Of a DNA stretch of 64,000 bases, positions 1-9,155 are shown one piece after another (the stretch's first letter is position 1; every line of letters starts with the position of its first letter). The notes under the pieces were generated by a model. The model searched no databases, had not been told where the DNA came from, and saw only the letters and a list, made by a program, of their open reading frames with translations. The position numbers and the translations under genes are program-made. This stretch comes from JALOOX01 sp964557955 (GTDB taxonomy: Bacteria; Desulfobacterota; Syntrophobacteria; Syntrophobacterales; Syntrophobacteraceae). The stretch covers positions 1-64,000 of the forward strand of contig CAZLCS010000023.1 in NCBI GenBank assembly GCA_964557955.1. The letters run 5' to 3'.

Positions 1-77
1 TGGCGCGCCTGAAGGGATTCGAACCCCTGACCCACGGATTAGAAGTCCGTTGCTCTATCCAACTGAGCTACAGGCGC
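1..77 (-). tRNA. tRNA-Arg (anticodon TCT)
   Basis: The reverse strand folds as a complete cloverleaf: acceptor GCGCCTG pairs with CAGGCGC, D-arm GCTC/GAGC, anticodon stem ACGGA/TCCGT around loop CTTCTAA (anticodon TCT, reads AGA), T-arm with TTCGAAT, discriminator G and an encoded CCA at positions 3-1. The window starts exactly at its 3' end, so anything downstream cannot be seen. A TTGACA/TATCTA promoter lies about 45 bases upstream. Confidence 0.97.
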
Positions 78-122
78 GCAAGGGGTGACGGCGGGGGTGA
101 GCCGTTGAGAGTCGTCGGCGAT

Positions 123-152
123 TAGATAGACGCTTTCGTTCAGGATTGTCAA
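123..152 (-). promoter_or_regulatory. Candidate sigma70 promoter of tRNA-Arg
   Basis: Reverse strand TTGACA (147-152) and TATCTA (123-128) are 18 bases apart and lie 46 bases before the tRNA 5' end. The -35 is perfect and the -10 is weak. This is a motif match only. Confidence 0.45.
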
Positions 153-300
153 TAGCCATATCTTCACAGTTCTTTTGATCTTCCGGTGTGTTTGGGTTTG
201 CCTTTTTCATGGGAAATCGTATAGAGAAGTTCTCCATCTCCTGAAGAATGCCGACCCGCCCTTTTCAGGGATGAGACCATCACCGATCGTGGAGGCAAAC

Positions 301-465
301 ATGAATCGCAGCACCCAGTGGCTGAGTCTTATTGCAGGAATCTGCCTTCTGCTTTACGGCATTTCCAGACTGTACCTTGTCGGTGAGTGGGTTCTGTTTG
401 TCCTCGCGGTTCTCATCATTGCCTTCACCCTCTCCAGCATGTCCAAGAACAAGCCTGAAAAATAG
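301..465 (+). CDS. Small two-helix membrane protein
   Basis: A 54-residue protein with two hydrophobic helices (about residues 6-22 and 26-46) and a basic tail ending KNKPEK. The ATG at 301 is chosen because GGAGG sits 5 bases upstream; an in-frame extension to 175 lacks such a site. Function unknown. It stands alone between tRNA-Arg and lysS, and the downstream 200 bases hold the lysS promoter. Short inner-membrane proteins of this kind are common and poorly conserved, so the call rests on start signal and hydrophobicity. Confidence 0.6.
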   Translation: MNRSTQWLSLIAGICLLLYGISRLYLVGEWVLFVLAVLIIAFTLSSMSKNKPEK

Positions 466-568
466 CCCTTGGGAGGGCGATCGGAGAGTCTTCATGGTCA
501 TGGAGGAATCCTGAACCCGCATTGAGAAACGGGGTTCCTGGACGGACGAGTGCCGCAGGTGAATGGTC

Positions 569-597
569 TTGACGTTGCCAGGCAAATCAACTAACGT
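569..597 (+). promoter_or_regulatory. Candidate sigma70 promoter of lysS/envelope cluster
   Basis: TTGACG (569-574), a 17-base spacer, then TAACGT (592-597), about 68 bases before lysS. It could drive the whole cluster to waaA, since the following genes are closely spaced. Confidence 0.4.
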
Positions 598-664
598 TCT
601 TCTACTTGGGATTTTGACCATTTACCCAGGAATACAGGAGTTTCAGGAGAGGATTCATCCCGGC

Positions 665-2164
665 ATGGAAGATCTCAAAGATCTCAACCTCGTTTTGCGC
701 GAGCGCCTGCAGAAAGCTGAACAACTCGAACGGGACGGCATACCACTCTACCCCAATGGCTATTCGGTTCCCCATCACATCAGGGATCTTTTGAATGGAT
801 ATGAGGCCAAATCGGCGGAGGAACTCGAGGCAGAGTCCCCGTCCTTCACGATCGCCGGTCGCATCATGGCGGTGCGCTCCTTCGGGAAGTCCACCTTCAT
901 GCACCTGTTGGATGCCGACGGGAAGCTCCAGATTTATCTCCAGCAGAACGAGGTCGGCAAGGAGCGGTATGCTCTCGCAAAGAAGTTGGACATCGGGGAC
1001 ATACTGACGGTCACGGGAAGGCTTTTTCGGACCAAGACCAATGAGCTCACTCTTCTGGTGAAGGAATTCGAGCTCCTCACCAAGAGCCTCCGGCCCCTGC
1101 CGGAGAAATACCATGGCCTGAAGGATGTGGAGATCAGGCTTCGCCAGCGTTATGTGGACCTGATCGTGAACGAGCCCGTTCGGGAGGTTTTTCGGAAGCG
1201 GGCTCAGATCATTCAGGCCATTCGCGAGTTTCTGGTGCGGAAGGGATTTCTGGAGGTCGAAACCCCGATGATGCAGCCCATCCCGGGGGGCGCTACGGCC
1301 AAACCCTTCAAGACGTTTCACAACGCACTGGGAATCGACCTCTACCTGCGCATCGCGCCGGAGCTCTACCTCAAGCGACTGGTCGTGGGGGGGTTCGAGC
1401 GGGTTTTCGAGCTCAATCGGAATTTCCGAAACGAAGGCATTTCGACCCAGCACAACCCCGAATTCACCATGCTGGAGTTCTACCAGGCCTATGCCACCTA
1501 CGAGGACCTCATGCAGCTGACCGAGGAGCTCTTCGGCGAACTGGCCATGTGCGTGAACGGAGGCAGCCTGGAGGTTGAATACCAGGGCCACCGCATCAAT
1601 CTGGCTCCTCCCTGGCAGCGATATCGATTGATCGATTCGCTGGTTGAAGTGGGGGGGCTCCCCATGGCAGCCCTGACGGACCCGCAGCAGACCGCTGAGA
1701 TCGCACGGTCTCTTGGCCTTGGCGCGGAGAAGTTTGAAGGGCACGGCAAGCTGCTGACCAAGATTTTCGATCAGTTAGTCGAGCCGAAGCTCATCCAGCC
1801 GACTTTCATCAGCCATTATCCACTGGAGGTTTCACCCCTCTCGCGCCGCAACGACGCCGACCCCGAGGTGACGGACCGTTTCGAGCTCTTCATAGCGGGC
1901 CGGGAGATGGCTAATGCTTTTTCTGAGCTGAACGATCCCCGGGACCAGCGGGACCGCTTCCGTCATCAGATCGAAGCCAGGCAGGCGGGCGATGAGGAGG
2001 CGCATTTCATGGACGAAGATTACATCCGGGCTTTGGAATATGGAATGCCCCCCACAGCGGGCGAGGGAATCGGGATCGATCGGGTGGTGATGCTCTTCAC
2101 GGATTCGGCGTCCATCCGGGAGGTCATACCCTTTCCGCACCAGCGGCCGGAAAAGAAGAACTGA
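665..2164 (+). CDS. lysS: Lysyl-tRNA synthetase, class II
   Basis: A 499-residue protein that charges tRNA-Lys with lysine in the cytoplasm. An N-terminal OB-fold (about 55-150, with FTIAGRIMAVRSFGKSTFM) binds the anticodon. The class II catalytic core follows, with motif 2 (FRNEGISTQHNPEFTMLEF) and motif 3 near the end (GMPPTAGEGIGIDRVVML). Length is normal for the family (about 490-510). The ATG at 665 follows AGGAGAGG; an upstream extension to 563 has no ribosome site. It heads the envelope cluster and is only 5 bases from the lolC/E gene, as in many Desulfobacterota. Confidence 0.97.
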   Translation: MEDLKDLNLVLRERLQKAEQLERDGIPLYPNGYSVPHHIRDLLNGYEAKSAEELEAESPSFTIAGRIMAVRSFGKSTFMHLLDADGKLQIYLQQNEVGKERYALAKKLDIGDILTVTGRLFRTKTNELTLLVKEFELLTKSLRPLPEKYHGLKDVEIRLRQRYVDLIVNEPVREVFRKRAQIIQAIREFLVRKGFLEVETPMMQPIPGGATAKPFKTFHNALGIDLYLRIAPELYLKRLVVGGFERVFELNRNFRNEGISTQHNPEFTMLEFYQAYATYEDLMQLTEELFGELAMCVNGGSLEVEYQGHRINLAPPWQRYRLIDSLVEVGGLPMAALTDPQQTAEIARSLGLGAEKFEGHGKLLTKIFDQLVEPKLIQPTFISHYPLEVSPLSRRNDADPEVTDRFELFIAGREMANAFSELNDPRDQRDRFRHQIEARQAGDEEAHFMDEDYIRALEYGMPPTAGEGIGIDRVVMLFTDSASIREVIPFPHQRPEKKN

Positions 2165-2169
2165 TCCCC

Positions 2170-3420
2170 ATGAACTTCGAGCTATTCGTCAGCCTGCGAT
2201 ATCTTCTGGCCAAGCGACGGCAGACCTTCATTTCACTCATCACGATCATCTCGATCGCCGGTGTGGCGGTGGGCGTTATGGCGCTCATCGTGGTGCTGGC
2301 CGTCATGAACGGATTCCAGGAGGACCTGCGAACCCGCATCCTGGGCGTCACCTCGCACATGGTGATCGGAAGCTTCGGGGGGCAGATATCCAATTACCGG
2401 GAGCTCGCGGAGAAGGCTCGGGAAGCCAAGGGAGTCGTTGCGGCCACGCCCTTCATCTATACTCAGGTCATGGTCAGTTCGGGAAGCAAGTTCTCCGGCG
2501 CGGTGCTCCGGGGGATCGACCCCCAGACGGCCTCGACCGTTCTCAACCTTCAGAAGAGCATGACGCGGGGGAACCTGGAGGATCTGGTCAGGAAGCCATC
2601 CCCTGACCCGGGGGGTGACTCCGAGGTGCATCCCGGTATTATTCTCGGCCAGCAGTTGGCTGATCAGCTGGGGGTGCATCAGGGAGAGTGGCTGACGATC
2701 ATCTCGCCCGTGGGTCGCGTGACCCCCATGGGGCAGGTCCCCAAGAGCAGGCTTTTCCAGGTGGTGGGGATTTTCAGGTCCGGCATGTACGAGTTTGACA
2801 ACACGCTGGCCTATGTCGACCTGGAGACTGCACAACATTTCCTGGGCGTCGGCGACGTGGTGACCGGCGTGGAAATGAAGCTCGCTGACATTTACGATGC
2901 GAAGGATGTGGCCGAGAAGCTGCGCTCTCAGCTGGCCTATCCCTTGTACGTCCGGGACTGGATGCAGATGAACCACAGCCTCTTTTCGGCCCTGAAGCTC
3001 GAAAAAGTGGTGATGTTCATCATCCTGACGTTGATCATTCTGGTGGCTGCGTTTAACATCGTGAGCTCGTTGATCATGATGGTCATGGAGAAGACGCGCG
3101 ACATTGCCATTCTCAAGGCCATGGGGGCCACCACGGCCAGGATTCGCAAGATTTTCGTCATGGAGGGCCTGATGATAGGGGTTTCGGGCACGATTCTCGG
3201 CCTTTTCGGCGGTTTTTCCCTGTGCGCCCTTTTGAAAAAATACAAGTTCATCGAACTGCCGCCGGAAATCTACTATATTCCCACGCTCCCCGTGCAAGTG
3301 AATGCGGTGGATGTCTGGCTGATTGCCCTCGCGGCCATCCTGATCAGCCTCCTGGCAACCATCTACCCTTCGCGACAGGCGGCGAAGCTGGATCCTGCGG
3401 AAGCGCTGCGGTATGAATAA
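2170..3420 (+). CDS. lolE: Lipoprotein-releasing ABC transporter permease (LolC/LolE family)
   Basis: A 416-residue inner-membrane permease of the Lol system, which extracts outer-membrane lipoproteins for hand-over to LolA. It has the family layout: N-terminal membrane helix (about 24-48), a large periplasmic MacB-like domain (about 50-270) and three C-terminal helices with the FtsX-like segment DIAILKAMGATTARIRKIF (about 308-327). Only one permease gene is present, so the transporter may be a homodimer (LolF-like), or the partner is elsewhere; this is inference. It overlaps lolD by 8 bases. The lolC/lolE distinction cannot be made from sequence alone. Confidence 0.9.
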   Translation: MNFELFVSLRYLLAKRRQTFISLITIISIAGVAVGVMALIVVLAVMNGFQEDLRTRILGVTSHMVIGSFGGQISNYRELAEKAREAKGVVAATPFIYTQVMVSSGSKFSGAVLRGIDPQTASTVLNLQKSMTRGNLEDLVRKPSPDPGGDSEVHPGIILGQQLADQLGVHQGEWLTIISPVGRVTPMGQVPKSRLFQVVGIFRSGMYEFDNTLAYVDLETAQHFLGVGDVVTGVEMKLADIYDAKDVAEKLRSQLAYPLYVRDWMQMNHSLFSALKLEKVVMFIILTLIILVAAFNIVSSLIMMVMEKTRDIAILKAMGATTARIRKIFVMEGLMIGVSGTILGLFGGFSLCALLKKYKFIELPPEIYYIPTLPVQVNAVDVWLIALAAILISLLATIYPSRQAAKLDPAEALRYE

Positions 3421-4150
3421 CCGGAACCATCGGGTCGAAGTACAGACCCTGGGTTTGGCAAAAACCTTTGGGAGTGGGCCGCAATCCATCGAGCTCTTCA
3501 AGGATCTGGATCTGGTGATCCGTGGGGGGGAGCGCGTGGCCATTGTCGGTGCTTCGGGGGCCGGCAAGACGACCCTGCTGAATATTCTGGGGACCCTGGA
3601 GCGCCCGACCGCTGGAAAGGTCCTCTACGAAGGCCGTGACGTCTTCCTCTGGGAGGAAAAGGAGCTTGCAAGCTTCAGGAATCGGCGCATAGGCTTCGTG
3701 TTTCAGTTCCACTACCTGCTCCCGGAGTTTGACGCTCTGGAGAACGTCATGATGCCGGGGCTCATTGCAGGACAACCGATCAAAGAGGTGAGGGGGGAAG
3801 CCTTGCAGCTCCTGGAACGGCTGGGCTTGACCGACCGGGTTCATCATCGGATCGGGGAGCTTTCGGGAGGAGAGCAGCAAAGGGTGGCCGTCGCCAGAGC
3901 GCTCTCTTTGCGACCGAGCCTGTTCCTGGCGGACGAACCGAGTGGCAACCTGGACAGTCGAACGGGGAGAAAGCTCCACGAGTTGTTGGTGGGCTTGAAT
4001 GAAGAGCTGGATCTGACCATGGTGATCGTGACCCACAACCACGAGCTCGCCTCCATGATGCACCGGACCCTGCGGCTGGTGGACGGGCAGCTTCGTGAAG
4101 AGTCTCATGAAGACTCTGTTTCCTTCCTGAATAAAGAGTCAGCCCAATAG
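3413..4150 (+). CDS. lolD: Lipoprotein-releasing ABC transporter ATP-binding protein
   Basis: A 245-residue ABC ATPase that powers the Lol permease. Visible motifs are Walker A GASGAGKTT, the Q-loop VFQFHYLLPEF, signature LSGGEQQRVAVARAL, Walker B LFLADEPSGNLD and the switch histidine in VIVTHN. The ATG overlaps the end of lolE, indicating translational coupling. The gene pair lolE-lolD directly upstream of bamA fits lipoprotein and outer-membrane protein biogenesis. Sequence is close to the MacB/LolD subgroup, and context favours LolD. Confidence 0.93.
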   Translation: MNNRNHRVEVQTLGLAKTFGSGPQSIELFKDLDLVIRGGERVAIVGASGAGKTTLLNILGTLERPTAGKVLYEGRDVFLWEEKELASFRNRRIGFVFQFHYLLPEFDALENVMMPGLIAGQPIKEVRGEALQLLERLGLTDRVHHRIGELSGGEQQRVAVARALSLRPSLFLADEPSGNLDSRTGRKLHELLVGLNEELDLTMVIVTHNHELASMMHRTLRLVDGQLREESHEDSVSFLNKESAQ

Positions 4151-4265
4151 TCATGAATGACTCGTGCCGTCTGGAGATGGCGGGAAGGTCGAACACCTGT
4201 ATCCGTGCGATGAGAGAAGGGCAGACTCAACATCAGACTGGCAGCGAATGAGGGGGAGTGTGTTC

Positions 4266-6899
4266 ATGCGTAGATGGGCTTGGATGCTGTGCTTCATTAT
4301 GGTCTCCGGGGCGTGGGCCCAGGATCAGACCCCGAGAATTGCCGTTCTGCCGTTTTTGATCAATACCCAGGAAAATCAGGCCAACATTCAGAATTCCGTT
4401 CAGGAGCTGTTGACTTCTCAGATGAGCGAAGAAGGCATGCGGACGGTGGCTCCTCCAGCGACCGATCGTGGCCTGCGTACCTCACCCGTCCAATCCGAAG
4501 GTCAGGCCAGATCCATTGCGGCCAGACTGAACGCCCAGTACGCCTTATTTGGCAGCTTCAACCAGATAGGAAACAGCATCAGCCTGGATGCCAAACTGGT
4601 GGATGTACTCGGCGCCAGGCAAACGCAGAACCTCTTCATTGAGCAGGCGGGAGCCGAGAATCTCGCTTCAGCCACCAAGGCCCTGATTCAGCAGATGTCG
4701 GCACACGTGATGGCCAAAGGGGTGATTGGAGAGATTCAAATCCGCGGGAACGATCGCATAGAAGCCGAGGCCATCAAGCTCAATATCAGGAGCAAGCAGG
4801 GAGACGTGCTTCGACCGGACGTGGTGAGCGAAGATATCAAGAGCATTTACAAGATGGGGTATTTTGAAAAGGTGGATGCCCAAATGACTGACGGCCCGGC
4901 GGGCAAAGTCCTGACCTTTGTGGTCCAGGAAAACCCGACGGTTGCCGAGGTCAAAGTGAGCGGCAACAAGAAGATCAAAGACAAGGATATCCTGGCGGCC
5001 ATATCCACCAAAGCCTTTGCACTCCTTTCGCGCAGCCAGGTCAATGAAGACGTCCAGAAGATCCTCAAGCTCTACCAGCAGAAGGGTTACTTCGCAGCGG
5101 ATGTGAAAAGCAGCATCACCTTTCCCACGGACCCGCGAAAGGCTCTCGTATCCTTCGACATTGAAGAGCACAAGAAGGTATACATTAAAGACATCACCTT
5201 CAAAGGCAACAAGAGTTATTCAGATCGGAAACTCAGAGGAGTCATGCAAACCAAGAAGAAGGACTGGCTCTTCTCGATGTTCACGGATCGGGGAATTCTC
5301 CAGCGGGATATCCTGGACAGCGATGTGGACCGGCTCACCGTCTTCTACCATGACAAGGGGTATATGGACGCGAAAATCGGCAGCCCGGAAGTGACCCGCC
5401 GGGATGACGGATTCTACATCGAGGTGCCCGTTCAGGAAGGGGAGCGTTACAAGGTCTCCGGTGTCAAGATCAGCGGCGATGCCTACGATGGCAAGGAAGA
5501 TCTGGGCGAGAAGCTCGAGATCGAACCTTCGGGCTATTTCAGCCGTGAGGGTCTGAGGAAGGACCTGGACTTCATTTCCAAGGCCTACATGGATGAAGGC
5601 TACGCCTACACGGAAGTGGATCCCAAGGTCCAGCGCGATCCCGTCAATCAGACTGCCGACGTGGATTACAACGTCAAGAAAGGTGAAGTGATACGTATCG
5701 GCACCATCACCATTTCGGGCAACACCAAGTCGCGGGACAAGGTCATCCGCAGGGAGATGCAGCTGAATGAAGGCGACACCTTCAGCTCCACCAAACTGGA
5801 AAACAGCCTGACACGGCTCAAGAAGCTGGATTTTTTTGAGCAGGTCGAAATCGTCCCGACGGAGAGCGAGCAGAAGGGGATCATGAATCTCCTCGTGAAG
5901 GTAAAAGAGAAGTTCACGGGGACCGTCAGTGTCGGAGGCGGGTTTTCCTCGGACGACGGCTTTTTCGCCAGCGGAGAGATCACCCAGCGCAACCTCATGG
6001 GGCGAGGCCAGTACCTGGCATTCAAGGGTCATCTGGGACAGGAATCCACCCGGTTTGTCATGAGCTTCACCGAGCCGTATTTTCTGGACTACCCGGTGTC
6101 TCTCGGGCTTGACGTGTACAATTGGCGGCGAGAATATAGCGATTTCGACAAGGAAGCCGTGGGCGCCAGGGTCCGCTCGGGATTTGCCTTCGGCAACTAC
6201 AGCAGGTTCAACGTTTACTACACGCTGGAAAACGCCGAGGTGACAGACGTCCAGGACAGCTCATCGGCCTACTTGAGGAGCCAGGAGGGTGAGGTGTTCA
6301 AAAGCAGCATCACACTGGGCGTGGAAAGGGATACGACGGACCATCCGTTCATGCCCACCAGAGGAAGCGTCAACGCGTTCACCACGGAGACGTCGGCCGG
6401 TTTTCTGGGCAGCGAAAGCGACTTTGTCAAAGCCGAATTCAGGTCTGGCTGGTTCTTCCCCATATTCTGGAAGTTTGTGGGCTATGTTCGGGGCGAGGTC
6501 GGTCAGATCTGGGAGCTGGAGGGAAGACCCGACGACTCGGCTGTACCGATCTACGAACGTTTCTTCCTGGGCGGTATCAATTCACTCCGCGGGTTCAAGT
6601 GGGGGGATGTGGGACCCAAGAAAGGCAACGATGTGGTCGGCGGGCTCCAATATGTAGAAGCCACCGTCGAATTGCTCTTCCCAATCTACGAAAAGATGGG
6701 TATGCGCGGGGTGGTTTTCTTCGATACGGGTAATGCGGCAGAAAGCGGATGGGACATCGAATTGCGGTACGATGCGGGAGTCGGGGTGCGCTGGAATTCG
6801 CCCCTTGGACCTCTGCGCCTGGAGTGGGGCTACAATCTTGACAGGCAGAAAGGTGAAGATCCCTACCAGTGGCAATTCTCAGCAGGAGCCTTCTTCTAG
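4266..6899 (+). CDS. bamA: Outer membrane assembly factor BamA with extra N-terminal domain
   Basis: An 877-residue Omp85 protein that inserts beta-barrel proteins into the outer membrane. A signal peptide (about 1-20, ending WAQ) is followed by an extra domain (about 22-165, starting PRIAVLPFLINTQ) that looks like the TolB-N/CsgG/FlgO-type fold. Five POTRA repeats follow (beginning near IGEIQIRGNDRI, VAEVKVSGNKK, IKDITFKGNKS, SGVKISGDAY, IGTITISGNTK), then the barrel from FTGTVSVGGGFSSDDG with loop-6 motif LRGF and a C-terminal phenylalanine. E. coli BamA is about 810 residues; the surplus is the N-terminal domain. Start 4266 follows GGGGGAG; ATG 4248 is an alternative. ompH follows 10 bases later. 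Confidence 0.95.
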   Translation: MRRWAWMLCFIMVSGAWAQDQTPRIAVLPFLINTQENQANIQNSVQELLTSQMSEEGMRTVAPPATDRGLRTSPVQSEGQARSIAARLNAQYALFGSFNQIGNSISLDAKLVDVLGARQTQNLFIEQAGAENLASATKALIQQMSAHVMAKGVIGEIQIRGNDRIEAEAIKLNIRSKQGDVLRPDVVSEDIKSIYKMGYFEKVDAQMTDGPAGKVLTFVVQENPTVAEVKVSGNKKIKDKDILAAISTKAFALLSRSQVNEDVQKILKLYQQKGYFAADVKSSITFPTDPRKALVSFDIEEHKKVYIKDITFKGNKSYSDRKLRGVMQTKKKDWLFSMFTDRGILQRDILDSDVDRLTVFYHDKGYMDAKIGSPEVTRRDDGFYIEVPVQEGERYKVSGVKISGDAYDGKEDLGEKLEIEPSGYFSREGLRKDLDFISKAYMDEGYAYTEVDPKVQRDPVNQTADVDYNVKKGEVIRIGTITISGNTKSRDKVIRREMQLNEGDTFSSTKLENSLTRLKKLDFFEQVEIVPTESEQKGIMNLLVKVKEKFTGTVSVGGGFSSDDGFFASGEITQRNLMGRGQYLAFKGHLGQESTRFVMSFTEPYFLDYPVSLGLDVYNWRREYSDFDKEAVGARVRSGFAFGNYSRFNVYYTLENAEVTDVQDSSSAYLRSQEGEVFKSSITLGVERDTTDHPFMPTRGSVNAFTTETSAGFLGSESDFVKAEFRSGWFFPIFWKFVGYVRGEVGQIWELEGRPDDSAVPIYERFFLGGINSLRGFKWGDVGPKKGNDVVGGLQYVEATVELLFPIYEKMGMRGVVFFDTGNAAESGWDIELRYDAGVGVRWNSPLGPLRLEWGYNLDRQKGEDPYQWQFSAGAFF

Positions 6900-6909
6900 A
6901 GAGAAAGGA

Positions 6910-7440
6910 ATGACGAAAGTGAAACGTTGGAGTTTATGGGTTGCGGTTTTGACAGTTGTTGTTTTCGCGAGCACCGGTCTGGCGGCTGCATCGCCCAAGA
7001 TCGGGTATTTCGATCTCCAGACCATCCTGGACCAGTCCAAAGCGGGGCAGGATGCCAAGGAAGAGTTCAAGAGGGAAAAGGAACGCCTCATGACCGAGAT
7101 GGACGAAAAGGGCAAGAAGCTCCGAACCGCTCGGGAGGATCTCGAAAAGAAGAAATCCGCCATGGATGACTCGGCCCGGAACAGAAAGATGGCCGAGCTG
7201 CAGGCAGAGGCCGAGAAGTACGCCATGGAATCCCAGAACAAACTGGGCAAGCTTTCCAACGATCTCATGTCTCCCATCGTCGAGAAAGCTCTGGAGATCG
7301 TGAGGCGCATAGGCAAAGATGACAAGTACGACTATATCATCGAGGTCGGAAAGGGCGGCATTGTGTGGGCGACGGAGAAGGACGACCTGACCAAGAAGGT
7401 GCTTCAGGAGCTTGACAGGTCGCCGATTCCCAAGAAATAG
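6910..7440 (+). CDS. skp: Periplasmic chaperone OmpH/Skp family
   Basis: A 176-residue protein with a signal peptide (about 1-26, ending GLAAA) and the family opening KIGYFDLQTILDQSKAG. A long charged helical region (about 50-125, rich in K/E/R) matches the coiled-coil tentacles by which Skp trimers hold unfolded outer-membrane proteins. The C-terminal strand segment (YDYIIEVGKGGIVWA) completes the trimer body. It directly follows bamA, the usual order. The ATG at 6910 is chosen because AGAAAGGA precedes it and it gives a proper signal peptide. Confidence 0.93.
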   Translation: MTKVKRWSLWVAVLTVVVFASTGLAAASPKIGYFDLQTILDQSKAGQDAKEEFKREKERLMTEMDEKGKKLRTAREDLEKKKSAMDDSARNRKMAELQAEAEKYAMESQNKLGKLSNDLMSPIVEKALEIVRRIGKDDKYDYIIEVGKGGIVWATEKDDLTKKVLQELDRSPIPKK

Positions 7441-7597
7441 GCTGCTTTCCCATCTCTTCAGGAATTCTCATGACTGGGCGCGGGTGCACACCGGGATTTG
7501 CTGCTCCGGGGTTGCTCCCAGCGCCCATCGATTTTGAGCCACGATCTGTCCTGCTCAACGCCCCGCCGAAGAGCGCCACCGGCGGAAAGCGGAACAC

Positions 7598-8671
7598 ATG
7601 AGGACCGGTGAAGTGAGCGAGCGGTACACGACCTATTCTTTGAAAGAATTGGCGAAGCGGTTTGGAGCATCCACCAGGGGGGATGAGGAGCTGCAGATCG
7701 AAGGGATCGAGTCGCTCAGGCAGGCTCGCTCCGGGCAGCTGAGCTTCGTGGCGGGGCCCCGCTACCGGGAAGAGGCCCTCGCATGTGCGGCTTCAGCCCT
7801 GATCGTCCCCCCGGCACTCGACGATCTGGATCGCCCTCTTCTCATCCATCCCAATCCCTACCTTCTGTTTGCACGCATTGCGCAGCTTTTTCAGGAGCCG
7901 CTTCGGCTGAATGACGGCATTCACCCCACGGCTCATGTGTCGGAGGAGGCGGAGATCGGCCCGGGGGTGCGCATTGGCCCTTTGGCTCACGTGGGCGCCG
8001 GAAGCCGAATTGGGAGAGGGTCGTCCATTTGCGGCACCGCCTACATTGGTAACGACGTTGGGCTCGGATGCGACTGCGTGATCCATCCCGGCGTCGTCAT
8101 CCTGGATCGGTGCCTTATCGGCAATCGGGTCATCATCCACAGTGGGACGGTTATCGGCAGCGACGGTTTCGGGTACACTCCGGATGAAGAAGGGCGCCAC
8201 ATCAAGATACCGCAGTCCGGCTTCGTTCAGATCGACGATGACGTGGAGATCGGCTCCAACACCACGGTGGACCGCGCCACCTTCGATCGCACATGGATCC
8301 AAGGGGGAACGAAAATCGACAACCTGGTCCAGGTCGCCCATAATGTCGTCATTGGGGAACACTGCATACTCGTGGGGCAGGTGGGCATATCCGGGAGCTC
8401 GAGACTGGGCCGGCACGTGATTCTTGCGGGGCAGGTCGGCCTGGCCGATCACGTGGAGATCGGCGACGGCACGAGGATCGGCGCCAAGTCGGGGGTGGCT
8501 CACTCCATCAAGGGTGGACAGGACGTGATGGGGATTCCGGCGGTGCCCAAGAAACAATTCTTCAAAACCATCATGCACCTTCAGCGGCTGTCACAATACC
8601 GTGACGAGATCAGGGATCTGCAGAACAGGGTGCAGGAGCTCGAAAACAAGCTGAACAGGGACGAACCATGA
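7598..8671 (+). CDS. lpxD: UDP-3-O-(3-hydroxyacyl)glucosamine N-acyltransferase
   Basis: A 357-residue enzyme that adds the second hydroxyacyl chain (on the 2-amino group) in lipid A synthesis. The N-terminal uridine-binding domain (about 1-105) precedes a left-handed beta-helix of hexapeptide repeats (about 108-320, for example IGPGVRIGPLAHVGAGSRIG). The family signature around HSGTVIGSDGFGYTPD is clear and the catalytic histidine is expected in VQVAHNVVIG. A C-terminal helix (QYRDEIRDLQNRVQELE) resembles the trimer-tail helix. The ATG overlaps nothing upstream, and the stop shares ATGA with fabZ. Confidence 0.96.
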   Translation: MRTGEVSERYTTYSLKELAKRFGASTRGDEELQIEGIESLRQARSGQLSFVAGPRYREEALACAASALIVPPALDDLDRPLLIHPNPYLLFARIAQLFQEPLRLNDGIHPTAHVSEEAEIGPGVRIGPLAHVGAGSRIGRGSSICGTAYIGNDVGLGCDCVIHPGVVILDRCLIGNRVIIHSGTVIGSDGFGYTPDEEGRHIKIPQSGFVQIDDDVEIGSNTTVDRATFDRTWIQGGTKIDNLVQVAHNVVIGEHCILVGQVGISGSSRLGRHVILAGQVGLADHVEIGDGTRIGAKSGVAHSIKGGQDVMGIPAVPKKQFFKTIMHLQRLSQYRDEIRDLQNRVQELENKLNRDEP

Positions 8672-9117
8672 CGCTGGACATTCAGAAGATTCTCGAAAAG
8701 CTGCCTCATCGGTACCCTTTTGTTCTCCTCGACCGCATCCTTGAGCTAAGTGAGCAGGAGATCGTGGGGCTCAAGAACGTGACGATCAACGAGCCATTCT
8801 TCCAGGGGCATTTCCCGGACCATCCCATCATGCCGGGAGTTTTGATCATCGAGGCCATGGCCCAGGCCGGTGGTCTTCTGGCCTTCCACCTGGCTCCCGA
8901 GACATCCGGCAACAACGTCTATTTCATGGGCGTGGACAAGGCCCGTTTCCGAAAACCGGTACGCCCTGGAGATCAGTTGATCATGAAGATCAAGCTCATC
9001 AAACAGCGGGGCGCCATCTTCAAAATGAAGGGGGAAGCCTTTGTGGACGGCCAGCTTGTGGCTGAAGGCGAGCTCATGGCCACGACGGATCCCGGTGAAA
9101 ATGAACCGAAAGGTTGA
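8668..9117 (+). CDS. fabZ: 3-hydroxyacyl-ACP dehydratase FabZ
   Basis: A 149-residue hot-dog-fold dehydratase that removes water from 3-hydroxyacyl-ACP in fatty acid synthesis and competes with LpxA/LpxD for hydroxyacyl-ACP. The motif LPHRYPFVLLDRI, the catalytic histidine in FFQGHFPDHPIMPGV and the glutamate in IIEAMAQAGG are all present. Its ATG overlaps the lpxD stop (ATGA). Position between lpxD and lpxA is the conserved arrangement in Gram-negatives. Confidence 0.97.
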   Translation: MTLDIQKILEKLPHRYPFVLLDRILELSEQEIVGLKNVTINEPFFQGHFPDHPIMPGVLIIEAMAQAGGLLAFHLAPETSGNNVYFMGVDKARFRKPVRPGDQLIMKIKLIKQRGAIFKMKGEAFVDGQLVAEGELMATTDPGENEPKG

Positions 9118-9155
9118 AGCATCGGCGCTTTGAGAAAGGAAGGAGCACAAAGACA

